From: JALORV01 sp963769745
Lineage (GTDB): Bacteria; Pseudomonadota; Gammaproteobacteria; Burkholderiales; Burkholderiaceae_F
Assembly (NCBI GenBank): GCA_963769745.1
Contig: CAVYNB010000014.1
Span: 1 to 64,000, forward strand
Reading direction: 5' to 3'
DNA: 64,000 bases
This document shows positions 48,566-56,921 of the stretch, piece after piece; the stretch's first letter is position 1; every line of letters starts with the position of its first letter. The translations under genes and the position numbers were made by a program. The notes below the pieces were generated by a model. It was not told where the DNA came from. It ran no database searches and saw nothing but the letters and a program-made list of their open reading frames with translations.

Positions 48566-49546
48566 TCAGCCCTGAGACCCGGCGTGCGCCTGCGCACGCG
48601 ACCGGATGGTGAAGACCTGCGTGAAGCTGCGTCGAGCTACGCCGTCGTTGAGCGTGACTGCCGCCGTGCCGGTTGCGGCCTCCGCCGCGTTCTGCGGGCA
48701 TGGCTGATACACCGAGTCACCGTCCGGGGTTATCCCACCCTCGGTCGAGCGGAGCTGGATACAGACGTACACCGCAACCACGTGGTTCCACGGGTTGGCC
48801 AGGGAGTCCGGCGGCAAAGTGGCGCCAGGAAGCGCATTGACCTGTGCCGCGCTCAGCAACTGCGACGGCACCGTACTTGGGTGGCGCACACCCGTGTCCC
48901 CTATGGCATAGGCGTTCGAGTCGAGCGCGAGGAACACCTTGAAATCCTCGGCGTCTCGTACCAGACCCTGGGGTAGGAGACCGCCATTGCCAGTGCAGCT
49001 GAACTCGACCCCGCCGCCACCCGTCGGTTCCACGGAATAGACGTTGATGACCGTTGGAACCGGGATTCCATCGAATGTCACGGCCGGCGCGATCTGCCCG
49101 AGGCAGTCAGTCATCGCAACTCCCTGCACGCCCTGCGGGGCCGCGTTGACTGACTCCGCCTGGTAGCTGACGAACAACTGGTCGCCGGGGGCGCCGGCCT
49201 GCGCTGCAACGCACGTGAAGTCGTTGATCGCGGGGTTCGCGAAGCGTCCGTTGGTGCAGGCCCGCAGGTGCGGTCCTTTGAACGTGAGGACACCTACGCC
49301 AGTGGCGCCACCGAGCTCGCCGGAATTGATATTGCCGAAGCCGGCAAGGGCAATTGGCTCGCCGACGAGGTGTAGCGCCAGTCGACCGCGCTCTTCTGCA
49401 CTGCCGAGTTGCTGCGCCGTGCGTGACGACTGACTGCTGAAACTGTAGAGACTTCCGACCGCCGCAACGATCATAAGGCTCAGAACCATGGCGATCAGCA
49501 GCTCGATCAGCGTGCGGCCAGCCTGCTTGCAACCCGAGGTTCTCAT
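48566..49546 (-). CDS. pilW: Minor pilin PilW
   Basis: Minor type IV pilin of 326 residues. The prepilin helix is AGRTLIELLIAMVLSLMIVAAVGSLY, with R in place of the common F at +1 of the mature protein and E at +5. The body has the PilW-like GRLALHLVGEPIALAGFGN and a long beta-rich C-terminus ending RRSFTQVFTIRSRAQ, where RxFtxvv is typical. Start ATG 49546 overlaps the pilV stop (ATGA). Confidence 0.9.
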   Translation of the reverse strand: MRTSGCKQAGRTLIELLIAMVLSLMIVAAVGSLYSFSSQSSRTAQQLGSAEERGRLALHLVGEPIALAGFGNINSGELGGATGVGVLTFKGPHLRACTNGRFANPAINDFTCVAAQAGAPGDQLFVSYQAESVNAAPQGVQGVAMTDCLGQIAPAVTFDGIPVPTVINVYSVEPTGGGGVEFSCTGNGGLLPQGLVRDAEDFKVFLALDSNAYAIGDTGVRHPSTVPSQLLSAAQVNALPGATLPPDSLANPWNHVVAVYVCIQLRSTEGGITPDGDSVYQPCPQNAAEAATGTAAVTLNDGVARRSFTQVFTIRSRAQAHAGSQG

Positions 49547-50058
49547 GGGTGGACCGTCCAGGTAAGGCACCGAATCGATGGGTCCCCGAAGGCCACCGGA
49601 CAGTTCGGATCATCGTTGCCGTCGGTCGACTGGCCTTCCTGCCAGGCCAGCGTCAGAGTCATTTCGACCGGGTTCACCGGCGCGACAAGGAATGCGGCGG
49701 AGACCGGCAGGCGTCGGCGAAGATCGATGTACCACATCGCGAGGTCGCGGTTGGCGACTTCGAGAGCCGTACAGTTGGTCTGAATGGCGCACGGCGGAAC
49801 AGCCGCCGGCGTCGGGTCATTCAGTTGGAAATTCTGGTTGTAGCTACCAGCCCGGAATCCGTCGTAATTTGCTCGGACGCGCTCGGTAAGCTGGGCCGCC
49901 ATTTCCGATGCCGCCTTGCGGTCGAACGAGTCTTTCTGAAAGGACATCGAACGGGCCTGCAGGCCCGCCAGTCCCAGAAGACCGAATGCCACGATCGTCA
50001 AAGAAACAAGGATCTCGATCATCGACAAGCCACGCTGCGTGTTCATCGCTGTTTTCAT
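49543..50058 (-). CDS. pilV: Minor pilin PilV
   Basis: Minor type IV pilin of 171 residues. The prepilin helix is QRGLSMIEILVSLTIVAFGLLGLAGLQARS, with the PilV-typical LSMIE(V/I)L start and the LLGLAGLQ motif. It continues QKDSFDRKAASEMAAQLTERVRANYDGF. I start at ATG 50058 (MKTAMNTQRG), 5 bases after the fimT stop; ATG 50046 is an alternative that gives a shorter leader. Coupled to pilW by ATGA. Confidence 0.92.
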   Translation of the reverse strand: MKTAMNTQRGLSMIEILVSLTIVAFGLLGLAGLQARSMSFQKDSFDRKAASEMAAQLTERVRANYDGFRAGSYNQNFQLNDPTPAAVPPCAIQTNCTALEVANRDLAMWYIDLRRRLPVSAAFLVAPVNPVEMTLTLAWQEGQSTDGNDDPNCPVAFGDPSIRCLTWTVHP

Positions 50059-50063
50059 CGTCG

Positions 50064-50663
50064 TCAAGCTGCCGGGCACGCGTCGTTGACAACGCGGGCC
50101 ACATGGGCCCGCCCTGAAGCGTGCATATCAATGCAGCGGGCCATGTTTGTCCGGGCCGCGACCTGAATATCGCGGTGGTCAATGAACATGACGCTGGCGG
50201 CCCCGCCGCCCAGCGCCAGCCCGCGAGCATCAAAGGTCTTGAACTGTGCCGCCGCCGTGGATTCGATGATTAGGCGCTGCGGCATTCCAGGCTGAAAGGC
50301 CGCCTGCTGGAGGATTACTTCGTCGTTCGCCTGCACCTGACCGTTGGGCACGTTAGCCGGCGCAACAGCGAAGACGATCCAGCCGCTCGCCCAGTCGTTT
50401 GCGGCATAGTTTCCTGCCACGGCATTGCTGCAGGTGGGATTCGGCGCGTCTGCATTCGTGCTGCGACATACCGTCACGGACCAGTTGCGACGAATGGCTT
50501 CCGATCGAGCGATATCGAGCGTCGCTAGAACGAATTCGATGCGCTCGAGATGCGGTTGATTCTGGATCATCGCCTGGAATGACGGCACGGCCATCGCGAC
50601 CAGAATGGCCGAGATGGTCAGCACGACCAGCACTTCGATGACAGTGAATCCGCGCACTTGCAT
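50064..50663 (-). CDS. fimT: GspH/FimT family pseudopilin
   Basis: First gene of the pilus operon, 199 residues. MQVRGFTVIEVLVVLTISAILVAMAVPSFQ is a canonical class III leader and helix. The GspH-like part is LATLDIARSEAIRRNWSVTVCRS and DWASGWIVFA, with a late CIDMHASGRAHV. In Pseudomonas the equivalent is fimT/fimU. It starts at ATG 50663 with GGGAGA upstream. The 226-base gap to tyrA should hold the operon promoter; none is convincing, and one TTATCCACA word lies at 50689-50697. Confidence 0.9.
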   Translation of the reverse strand: MQVRGFTVIEVLVVLTISAILVAMAVPSFQAMIQNQPHLERIEFVLATLDIARSEAIRRNWSVTVCRSTNADAPNPTCSNAVAGNYAANDWASGWIVFAVAPANVPNGQVQANDEVILQQAAFQPGMPQRLIIESTAAAQFKTFDARGLALGGGAASVMFIDHRDIQVAARTNMARCIDMHASGRAHVARVVNDACPAA

Positions 50664-50889
50664 GAGTCTCCCTCTTCCTGAACGAAGCTTATCCACAGCC
50701 GCAAGTCATTGCGCGTGGTCACCGCTCAGTGGAACTGAAGTCGCGACGAGCGGAGGGACTGCACTGGCCGAAGGCCGAAGGATTTGAACGTCAGCGCGAA
50801 TTGGCTACGGCGAGTGGCTGAATTCGCAGGATCAGTGGCTGATCGATCGCAAGCCGCACGCTAGTCCGACCGGACGAAGTTGACGCGAG

Positions 50890-51768
50890 TCAGGTGTCCA
50901 GAACGGTGTAGGAACCGGTGCCGTCGGACCCTCGCTTGGCTGCCGACGCCGCGCTGAACACTTCTAACAAGGCTGCGCCGTCGCCTGCATCGATCGCGGC
51001 CTGGATCGCGGCAAGGCGTTCGCGATATGCGCGCAGTTCAGCTGCAAGCGGCTCGCGGTTGGCCAGGCAGACGTCGCGCCACATCTCGGGGCTGGAGGCA
51101 GCAATGCGGGTGAAGTCACGGAAGCCGGCACCGGCATGGGCGAACTTGGTGGCGGCGTCCGGCGCCTGCGCAATCATCTCGACCAGCGCAAAGGCGAGCA
51201 CATGCGGCAGGTGGCTGACCGCGGCAAAGACGCGATCGTGGACGTCCGGCTCAAGGCGTTCGAGGCGAGCGCCGGTGCTGCGCCACAGGCGCTCGATCGT
51301 CGCCAGTGCGGCAGGGTCCGTGGCTGCTGTCGGAGTGGTGATCACCAGCCGATCGCGGAACAGTCGCGCATCGGCGTGCTGCACACCAGGGCGCTCGCCG
51401 CCGGCAATCGGGTGGGCGGGGACGAAGCGCGCCATTGCCGACCCGAGCGTGGCCGTCGCGTCGTCGATCACACTGCACTTGGTGCTGCCGACGTCCGTGA
51501 CGATGGCGTGCGCCGGCAACGTTGCCGCGATGCTCGCCAGCGTTGCGCGCATCGCGCCCACCGGTGTCGCGACGACCACAAGGTCAGCGCCACTCACCGC
51601 CTCCGCCGCACTGGCCGTCGCACGCGTGACGATCCCTCGATCGACACCTGCAGCAACAGCCTGCGGATCGATGTCGAAGCCGATGACCTCCTCGACCTCG
51701 CCGGCAGCACGCAACGCCGCCGCGAACGATCCGCCGATCAGGCCAACGCCGATCAGCGCCAGTTTCAC
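50890..51768 (-). CDS. tyrA: Prephenate dehydrogenase (TyrA)
   Basis: NAD-dependent conversion of prephenate to 4-hydroxyphenylpyruvate for tyrosine synthesis. The 292-residue enzyme begins KLALIGVGLIGGSFAAALR (Rossmann GxGxxG) and has DLVVVATPVGAM, VTDVGSTK, FVPAHPIAGGERPGVQHAD with the catalytic histidine, and FAAVSHLPHVLAFAL. There is no chorismate mutase or ACT domain. The start is a GTG at 51768 overlapping the hisC stop (GTGA). In many betaproteobacteria aroA follows directly; here the pil operon intervenes. Confidence 0.94.
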   Translation of the reverse strand: MKLALIGVGLIGGSFAAALRAAGEVEEVIGFDIDPQAVAAGVDRGIVTRATASAAEAVSGADLVVVATPVGAMRATLASIAATLPAHAIVTDVGSTKCSVIDDATATLGSAMARFVPAHPIAGGERPGVQHADARLFRDRLVITTPTAATDPAALATIERLWRSTGARLERLEPDVHDRVFAAVSHLPHVLAFALVEMIAQAPDAATKFAHAGAGFRDFTRIAASSPEMWRDVCLANREPLAAELRAYRERLAAIQAAIDAGDGAALLEVFSAASAAKRGSDGTGSYTVLDT

Positions 51769-52895
51769 GAGCGGCCTGCGGCGAGCGCGTCCGGCAGCGC
51801 GCGCAGGAAGGCGGCGTTCTCCTCGGGCAGTCCGATCGTGATGCGCAGCCACTCCGGCAAGCCGTAGTTGGCGACGGGACGCACGATGACACCACGCTTC
51901 AGCAGCTCCTGATAGACGCGACCCGCGGGTCCGACCTTGACCAGCACGAAGTTGCCGACGCTGGGCACGTACTCGAGCCCGAGTCCGCGAAAGGCCTCGG
52001 TCAGCTGCTGCATGCCGCGCAGGTTCAGTTCGTAGCTGCGTGCCAGGAAGTCCTCGTCCGCCAGCGCCGCGACCGCGGCCGCCTGCGCGACACTGTTCAC
52101 GTTGAACGGCTGGCGCACGCGATTCATCAGGTCGGTGAGTTCGCGCTGGGCGATGCCATAGCCGACTCTCAGCCCGGCGAGCCCGAAGGCTTTCGAAAAC
52201 GTGCGCGACACGATGACGTTCGGGTACTTGCGCACCCAGGCCGTGCTGTCGACGCGCAGTTCGGGCGGCAGGTATTCGTTGTAGGCCTCGTCGAGCACGA
52301 CCACGACCCGCGCCGGAACCCGCGCGAGAAAGGCATCGATCGCGTCGGCCTTCAGGTGCGTGCCGGTCGGATTGTTCGGATTGGCGACGTAGACGAGCGC
52401 CGTGTCAGCCGCGATCGCCGCCAGCATCGCGTCGAGGTCGTGGCCGAGCTGCCGCGCCGGCACCACGATGGCGCGGCCGCCGCGCGCCTGCGTGGCGAGC
52501 GCATAGACGGCAAACGAATGCTGCGCATAGACGCAGCTGCGACCTGGCGTCAGGGTGGCAGCGGCGGCCAGTTCGAGGATGTCGTTGCTGCCGTTGCCGA
52601 GCGTGATCCAGTCCATCGGCACGCCGTAGCGTGCCGCCAGCGCGGCCTTCAGCTCGAAACCGTTGGAATCCGGGTAGCGACCGAGGTCCTCGACCGCTGC
52701 GGCCATGGCCTTCTTCGCCGACTCCGGTGCGCCCAGTGGGTTTTCGTTCGACGCGAGCTTCACGATCGACGCCGGATCAAGCCCGAACTCGCGCGCGAGT
52801 TCGTCGATCGGCTTGCCCGCCTGGTACGGCGCGATCGCGCGCACATGCTCGAGCGTGCCGAGTGTCGTCGTCGATTCGGTCGGTACCGCCGCCAT
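51765..52895 (-). CDS. hisC: Histidinol-phosphate aminotransferase (HisC2-type)
   Basis: PLP-dependent class I/II aminotransferase, 376 residues. KLASNENPLGAP, GNGSNDILELAA, VYVANPNNPTG, VVLDEAYNEY and SRTFSKAFGLAGLRVGYG, where K is the PLP lysine, are HisC signatures. Located between pheA and tyrA, it probably also serves aromatic amino acid transamination, as HisC2 copies in this context do. Start ATG 52895 (MAAVPTESTTTLG), 17 bases after pheA. Confidence 0.93.
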   Translation of the reverse strand: MAAVPTESTTTLGTLEHVRAIAPYQAGKPIDELAREFGLDPASIVKLASNENPLGAPESAKKAMAAAVEDLGRYPDSNGFELKAALAARYGVPMDWITLGNGSNDILELAAAATLTPGRSCVYAQHSFAVYALATQARGGRAIVVPARQLGHDLDAMLAAIAADTALVYVANPNNPTGTHLKADAIDAFLARVPARVVVVLDEAYNEYLPPELRVDSTAWVRKYPNVIVSRTFSKAFGLAGLRVGYGIAQRELTDLMNRVRQPFNVNSVAQAAAVAALADEDFLARSYELNLRGMQQLTEAFRGLGLEYVPSVGNFVLVKVGPAGRVYQELLKRGVIVRPVANYGLPEWLRITIGLPEENAAFLRALPDALAAGRS

Positions 52896-52912
52896 GGTCA
52901 CCCTTCGAGTTG

Positions 52913-54005
52913 TCAATGCTCGGCCGGATAGGAACCGAGACACTTGTAGAACGCACAGGCCTGCTGCAGCTCGGCCAGCGCCGTGGCGACCGTCGGATCG
53001 GCCTGGTGTCCCTCGACGTCGACGTAGAAGTAGTACTCCCACGTGCCGACGCGGGCGGGACGCGATTCGAAACGCGTCATCGACACCCCGTGCTGCGACA
53101 AGGGCTCGAGCATGTGGAACACCGCCCCGGCCTTGTTGGGCACCGACAGGATCAGCGAGGTCTTGTCACGCCCGGGCGGAATCGATGGCTGCGTCACCTG
53201 CTGCCCCAGCACCGCAAAGCGCGTGCGATTGTTGGGGTCGTCCTGGATGTGCGTTGCGACCGGCGACCAGTTCGTAGCGCTCCGCGGCGCGATCGCCGGC
53301 GATGGCGGCCATCGTCGGACTTTCCGCTGCGAGGCGCGCGCCTTCGGCATTGCTGGCGACGGCGCGCCGCTCGATGGCCGGGTAGTGCTGCGCCAGCCAG
53401 CCGGCACACTGTGCAAGCGCCTGAGAGTGCGCGCAGATGCACTGAATCCCGTCCATCGTGCCGCTGCGAGTCAGCAGGTTGTGGTCGACTGGGACCGACA
53501 GCTCGGCGAGCAGCTTCAGCGGCGTCGCAAGCAACAGGTCGAGTGTGCGGCTGACCGCACCTTCGGACGAATTCTCCAGCGGCACGATGCCGACATCGGC
53601 GCTGCCAGCCTCGGTCGCGCGAAAGACTTCATCGAGCGTCGCACACGGCAATCCGGTGACGCTGGTGCCGAACTGGCGGTGCATCGCGGTTTCGGAGAAC
53701 GTCCCGGCGGGCCCGAGGAAAGCCACCGTCAACGGACGCTCGAGCGCGCGGCACGCCGACATGATTTCCCGGAACACGTTGGCCAGCGGTGCCGCCGACA
53801 GCGGGCCTTTCGACAGCGCGTCCACCTTGCGCAGGACTTCCGCCTCGCGCTCGGTGCGCAGCACCGGCGCTTCGACTTCGCCCTTGAGCCGACCTACTTC
53901 GCTAGCCAGCCGGGCACGCTCGTTGAGGAGCTCGACGAGTCGCGCGTCGACGCCGTCGATGGCGTCGCGCAACGGCTTCAGGCGCCGGTCGATCGAATCA
54001 GCCAT
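52913..54005 (-). CDS. pheA: Bifunctional chorismate mutase/prephenate dehydratase (one indel)
   Basis: P-protein for phenylalanine synthesis. The chorismate mutase AroQ domain is at about 1-90 (RDAIDGVDARLVELLNERARLASEVGRLKG). The prephenate dehydratase domain starts VAFLGPAGTFSETA and has GIVPLENSSEGAVSRTLDLL. The ACT domain has SLILSVPNKAGAVFHMLEPLSQHGVSMTRFESRPAR, with the Phe-binding ESRP motif. The frame shifts at about 53265-53270; removing one base joins AAERYELV to VATHIQDDPNNRTRF. About 363 residues. It lies 57 bases after gyrA with no serC between. Confidence 0.94.
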
Positions 54006-54062
54006 GGCGCACCGCCGGTCCGGAAGAGGAGTTGTAGACGCGGGACAAGGTGCGGCTTCCGC

Positions 54063-56708
54063 TCAGCCCTCGGTCGTCGGCGTATCGGGCGTATCGGGAG
54101 TATCGGCCTCGGACATGGGCTCGGCGCCAGCCTCGTGGCCATTGGCTGCCTCGCTGTCGCGCTCTACCACCCGCTGCAGCCCCGTCAGCGTCGTGCCATC
54201 GTCCAGCGCGATCAGAGTCACGCCCTGTGTCGCGCGCCCCATCTCGCGGATCTCGGACACACGAGTGCGTATCAGCACGCCCCCTGTCGTGATCAGCATG
54301 ACCTCGTCGTCGCCGCGCACGAGCGTGGCCGCAACGACCTTGCCGTTTCGCTCGCTGGTGGCAATCGCGATCATGCCCTTCGTGCCACGGCCGTGGCGCG
54401 TGTACTCGACGATCGGCGTGCGCTTGCCGTAGCCGTTCTCGGTCGCGGCCAGCACGCTCTGCTCCTCGTCCTCGGCCACCAGCATCGCAATGACCTGCTG
54501 GCCATAGTCGAGCTGCATGCCGCGTACGCCGCGCGCGGTGCGGCCCATCGGACGGACGTCGTTCTCGTCGAAGCGCACGGCCTTGCCGGCATCGGAGAAG
54601 AGCATCACGTCGTGCTGTCCGTCGGTGATCGCGGCACCGATCAGGTAATCGCCCGGATCGAGATCAACCGCGATGATCCCTGCCTTGCGCGGATTGCTGA
54701 AGTCGATGAGCGCCGTCTTCTTGACCGTCCCCATCGCCGTGGCCATGAACACAAAGTGCTGCCCGTCGTACTCCGAGATCGGCAGCACCACCGTGATCTT
54801 CTCGTCTTCGGCCAGCGGGAACATGTTGACGATCGGCTTGCCGCGCGCGGTGCGCGCGCCCTGCGGCACTTCCCAGACCTTGAGCCAGTAGAGCCGCCCG
54901 CGGTTGGAAAAGCACAGGATCGTGTCGTGCGTGTTGGCGATGAAGAGCTGGTCGATCCAGTCGTCCTCGCGCATCGCAGCCGCCTGCTTGCCGCGACCGC
55001 CGCGCTTCTGCGCGCGGTAATCCGCCAGCGGCTGGCTCTTTATATAGCCGGTGTGCGATAGCGTGACCACCATGTCTTCGCGCGCGATCAGGTCCTCGGT
55101 CATCAGGTCCTGCGCGCTGCGCACGATCTCCGAGCGGCGCGCGTCGCCGAACTCGCTCTTCAGTGCGAGCAGTTCGTCGGCAATGATGTCGGTGATGCGC
55201 GCCGGCTTGGCGAGTATGTCGAGCAGGTCGGTGATGGTGTCCATCACTTCGCGGTACTCGTTGACGATCTTGTCCTGCTCCAGTCCCGTCAGCCGCTGCA
55301 GGCGCATCTGCAGGATCTGCTCGGCCTGCTCTTCGGACAGGCGATACAGGCCCCGCAGTTCACCTTCGCTCTGCAAGCCGAACCGCGCCTCGAGTCCGTC
55401 CGGACGATAGGCCGCCATATCGGCGCCGGAGCGCGTCAGCATCTCGCGCACCAGCGACGAGTCCCACGCGCGCGCCATCAACGCGGTCTTGGCCACCGGC
55501 GGCGTCGGCGCCGCCTTGATGATGGCGATGAACTCGTCAATGTTGGCGAGCGCCACGGCGAGGCCTTCCAGCACGTGGCCGCGCTTGCGCGCCTCCTTGA
55601 GTTCGAAGACCGTGCGCCGCGTGACCACCTCGCGCCGATGCGACAGGAACGCATCGAGCATCTGCTTGAGATTCAGCAGCCGCGGCTGGCCGTCGACCAG
55701 TGCGACCATGTTGATGCCGAACGTATCCTGCAGCTGGGTCTGCTTGTAGAGGTTGTTGAGCACGACCTCCGGCACTTCGTTGCGCTTGAGCTCGAATACG
55801 ACGCGCATTCCCGACTTGTCGGACTCGTCGCGGATGTCGGAGATGCCCTCGAGCCGCTTCTCGTTGACCATCTCGGCGATGCGTTCGAGCAGCACGCGCT
55901 TGTTCACCTGGTAGGGCAGTTCGTCGACGATGATCGCGCTGCGCGCGCCCTTGTCGATTTCCTCGAAGTGCGTCTTGGCGCGCATGACGACGCGGCCGCG
56001 ACCGGTGCGATAGCCTTCGCGCACGCCTTCGAGGCCGTAGATGATCCCGGCGGTCGGGAAGTCAGGCGCCGGAATCAGCTCGATCAGGTCGTCGACCGTG
56101 GTCTCGGGCCGGCGCAGCAGCACGAGGCAGCCGTCGATCACCTCGGAGAGGTTGTGCGGCGGCACGTTGGTCGCCATGCCAACCGCGATGCCAGCCGAGC
56201 CGTTGATCAGCAGGTTCGGAATCTTCGACGGCAACACCGACGGCTCGCTCTCCTTGCCGTCGTAGTTCGGGACGAAGTTGACCGTCTCCTTGTCGATGTC
56301 GGCCAGCAGTTCACCGGCGATCTTGTCGAGCCGGCACTCGGTGTAGCGCATCGCTGCCGCGTTGTCGCCGTCGATCGAGCCGAAGTTGCCCTGCCCATCG
56401 ATCAGCGTGTAGCGCAGCGAGAAGTCCTGCGCCATCCGCACCAGCGTGTCGTAAATGGCGTTGTCGCCGTGCGGGTGGTACTTGCCCATCACCTCGCCGA
56501 CCACGCGAGCACACTTCACGTAGGAGCGATTCCAGTGGTTGTTCGCCTCGTGCATCGCGAACAGCACGCGACGGTGCACCGGCTTCAGGCCGTCGCGCAC
56601 ATCGGGCAGCGCACGCCCGACGATCACGCTCATCGCGTAATCCAGATACGAACGCCGCATCTCCTCTTCAAGCGAGATCGGCAGGGTTTCCTTGGCGAAT
56701 TGGTCCAT
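54063..56708 (-). CDS. gyrA: DNA gyrase subunit A
   Basis: Type II topoisomerase subunit that cuts and rejoins DNA. 881 residues. The active-site tyrosine is Y122 in AAMRYTE. The quinolone-resistance region reads GKYHPHGDNAIYDTLVRM, with Asn at position 83, where E. coli has Ser, and Asp at 87. The C-terminal beta-pinwheel holds the GyrA box QKRGGRGK at about 540-547. The tail is acidic and threonine/proline-rich, ending in short DTPDTPDTP repeats. Start ATG 56708 (MDQFAKETLPISLEEE) fits the family. Confidence 0.97.
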   Translation of the reverse strand: MDQFAKETLPISLEEEMRRSYLDYAMSVIVGRALPDVRDGLKPVHRRVLFAMHEANNHWNRSYVKCARVVGEVMGKYHPHGDNAIYDTLVRMAQDFSLRYTLIDGQGNFGSIDGDNAAAMRYTECRLDKIAGELLADIDKETVNFVPNYDGKESEPSVLPSKIPNLLINGSAGIAVGMATNVPPHNLSEVIDGCLVLLRRPETTVDDLIELIPAPDFPTAGIIYGLEGVREGYRTGRGRVVMRAKTHFEEIDKGARSAIIVDELPYQVNKRVLLERIAEMVNEKRLEGISDIRDESDKSGMRVVFELKRNEVPEVVLNNLYKQTQLQDTFGINMVALVDGQPRLLNLKQMLDAFLSHRREVVTRRTVFELKEARKRGHVLEGLAVALANIDEFIAIIKAAPTPPVAKTALMARAWDSSLVREMLTRSGADMAAYRPDGLEARFGLQSEGELRGLYRLSEEQAEQILQMRLQRLTGLEQDKIVNEYREVMDTITDLLDILAKPARITDIIADELLALKSEFGDARRSEIVRSAQDLMTEDLIAREDMVVTLSHTGYIKSQPLADYRAQKRGGRGKQAAAMREDDWIDQLFIANTHDTILCFSNRGRLYWLKVWEVPQGARTARGKPIVNMFPLAEDEKITVVLPISEYDGQHFVFMATAMGTVKKTALIDFSNPRKAGIIAVDLDPGDYLIGAAITDGQHDVMLFSDAGKAVRFDENDVRPMGRTARGVRGMQLDYGQQVIAMLVAEDEEQSVLAATENGYGKRTPIVEYTRHGRGTKGMIAIATSERNGKVVAATLVRGDDEVMLITTGGVLIRTRVSEIREMGRATQGVTLIALDDGTTLTGLQRVVERDSEAANGHEAGAEPMSEADTPDTPDTPTTEG

Positions 56709-56921
56709 CAGGGGCGGGGCCGTCGGTTCGAGCGGAACAGGCCTGTTCGCTCTGAAATGCAATCGCAAATTCTACCAGCGCGAAGGCCCGATTTCGCCCG
56801 ACCCGGGTCGCGTTAAACGCCGATGTCGCCTCGAGCGCGCGGCGACGCCGATATCACCGACTCGCCAATCGGCGCGCGATGTGCTTTGATCCGCCGCCAC
56901 ACTTCGAACCGCCTGCTCAAC

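Noticed and set aside
50689..50697. Perfect DnaA-box word TTATCCACA upstream of fimT
   Set aside because: A single 9-mer in 64 kb can occur by chance; there is no cluster of boxes, no AT-rich unwinding region and no dnaA/dnaN nearby.
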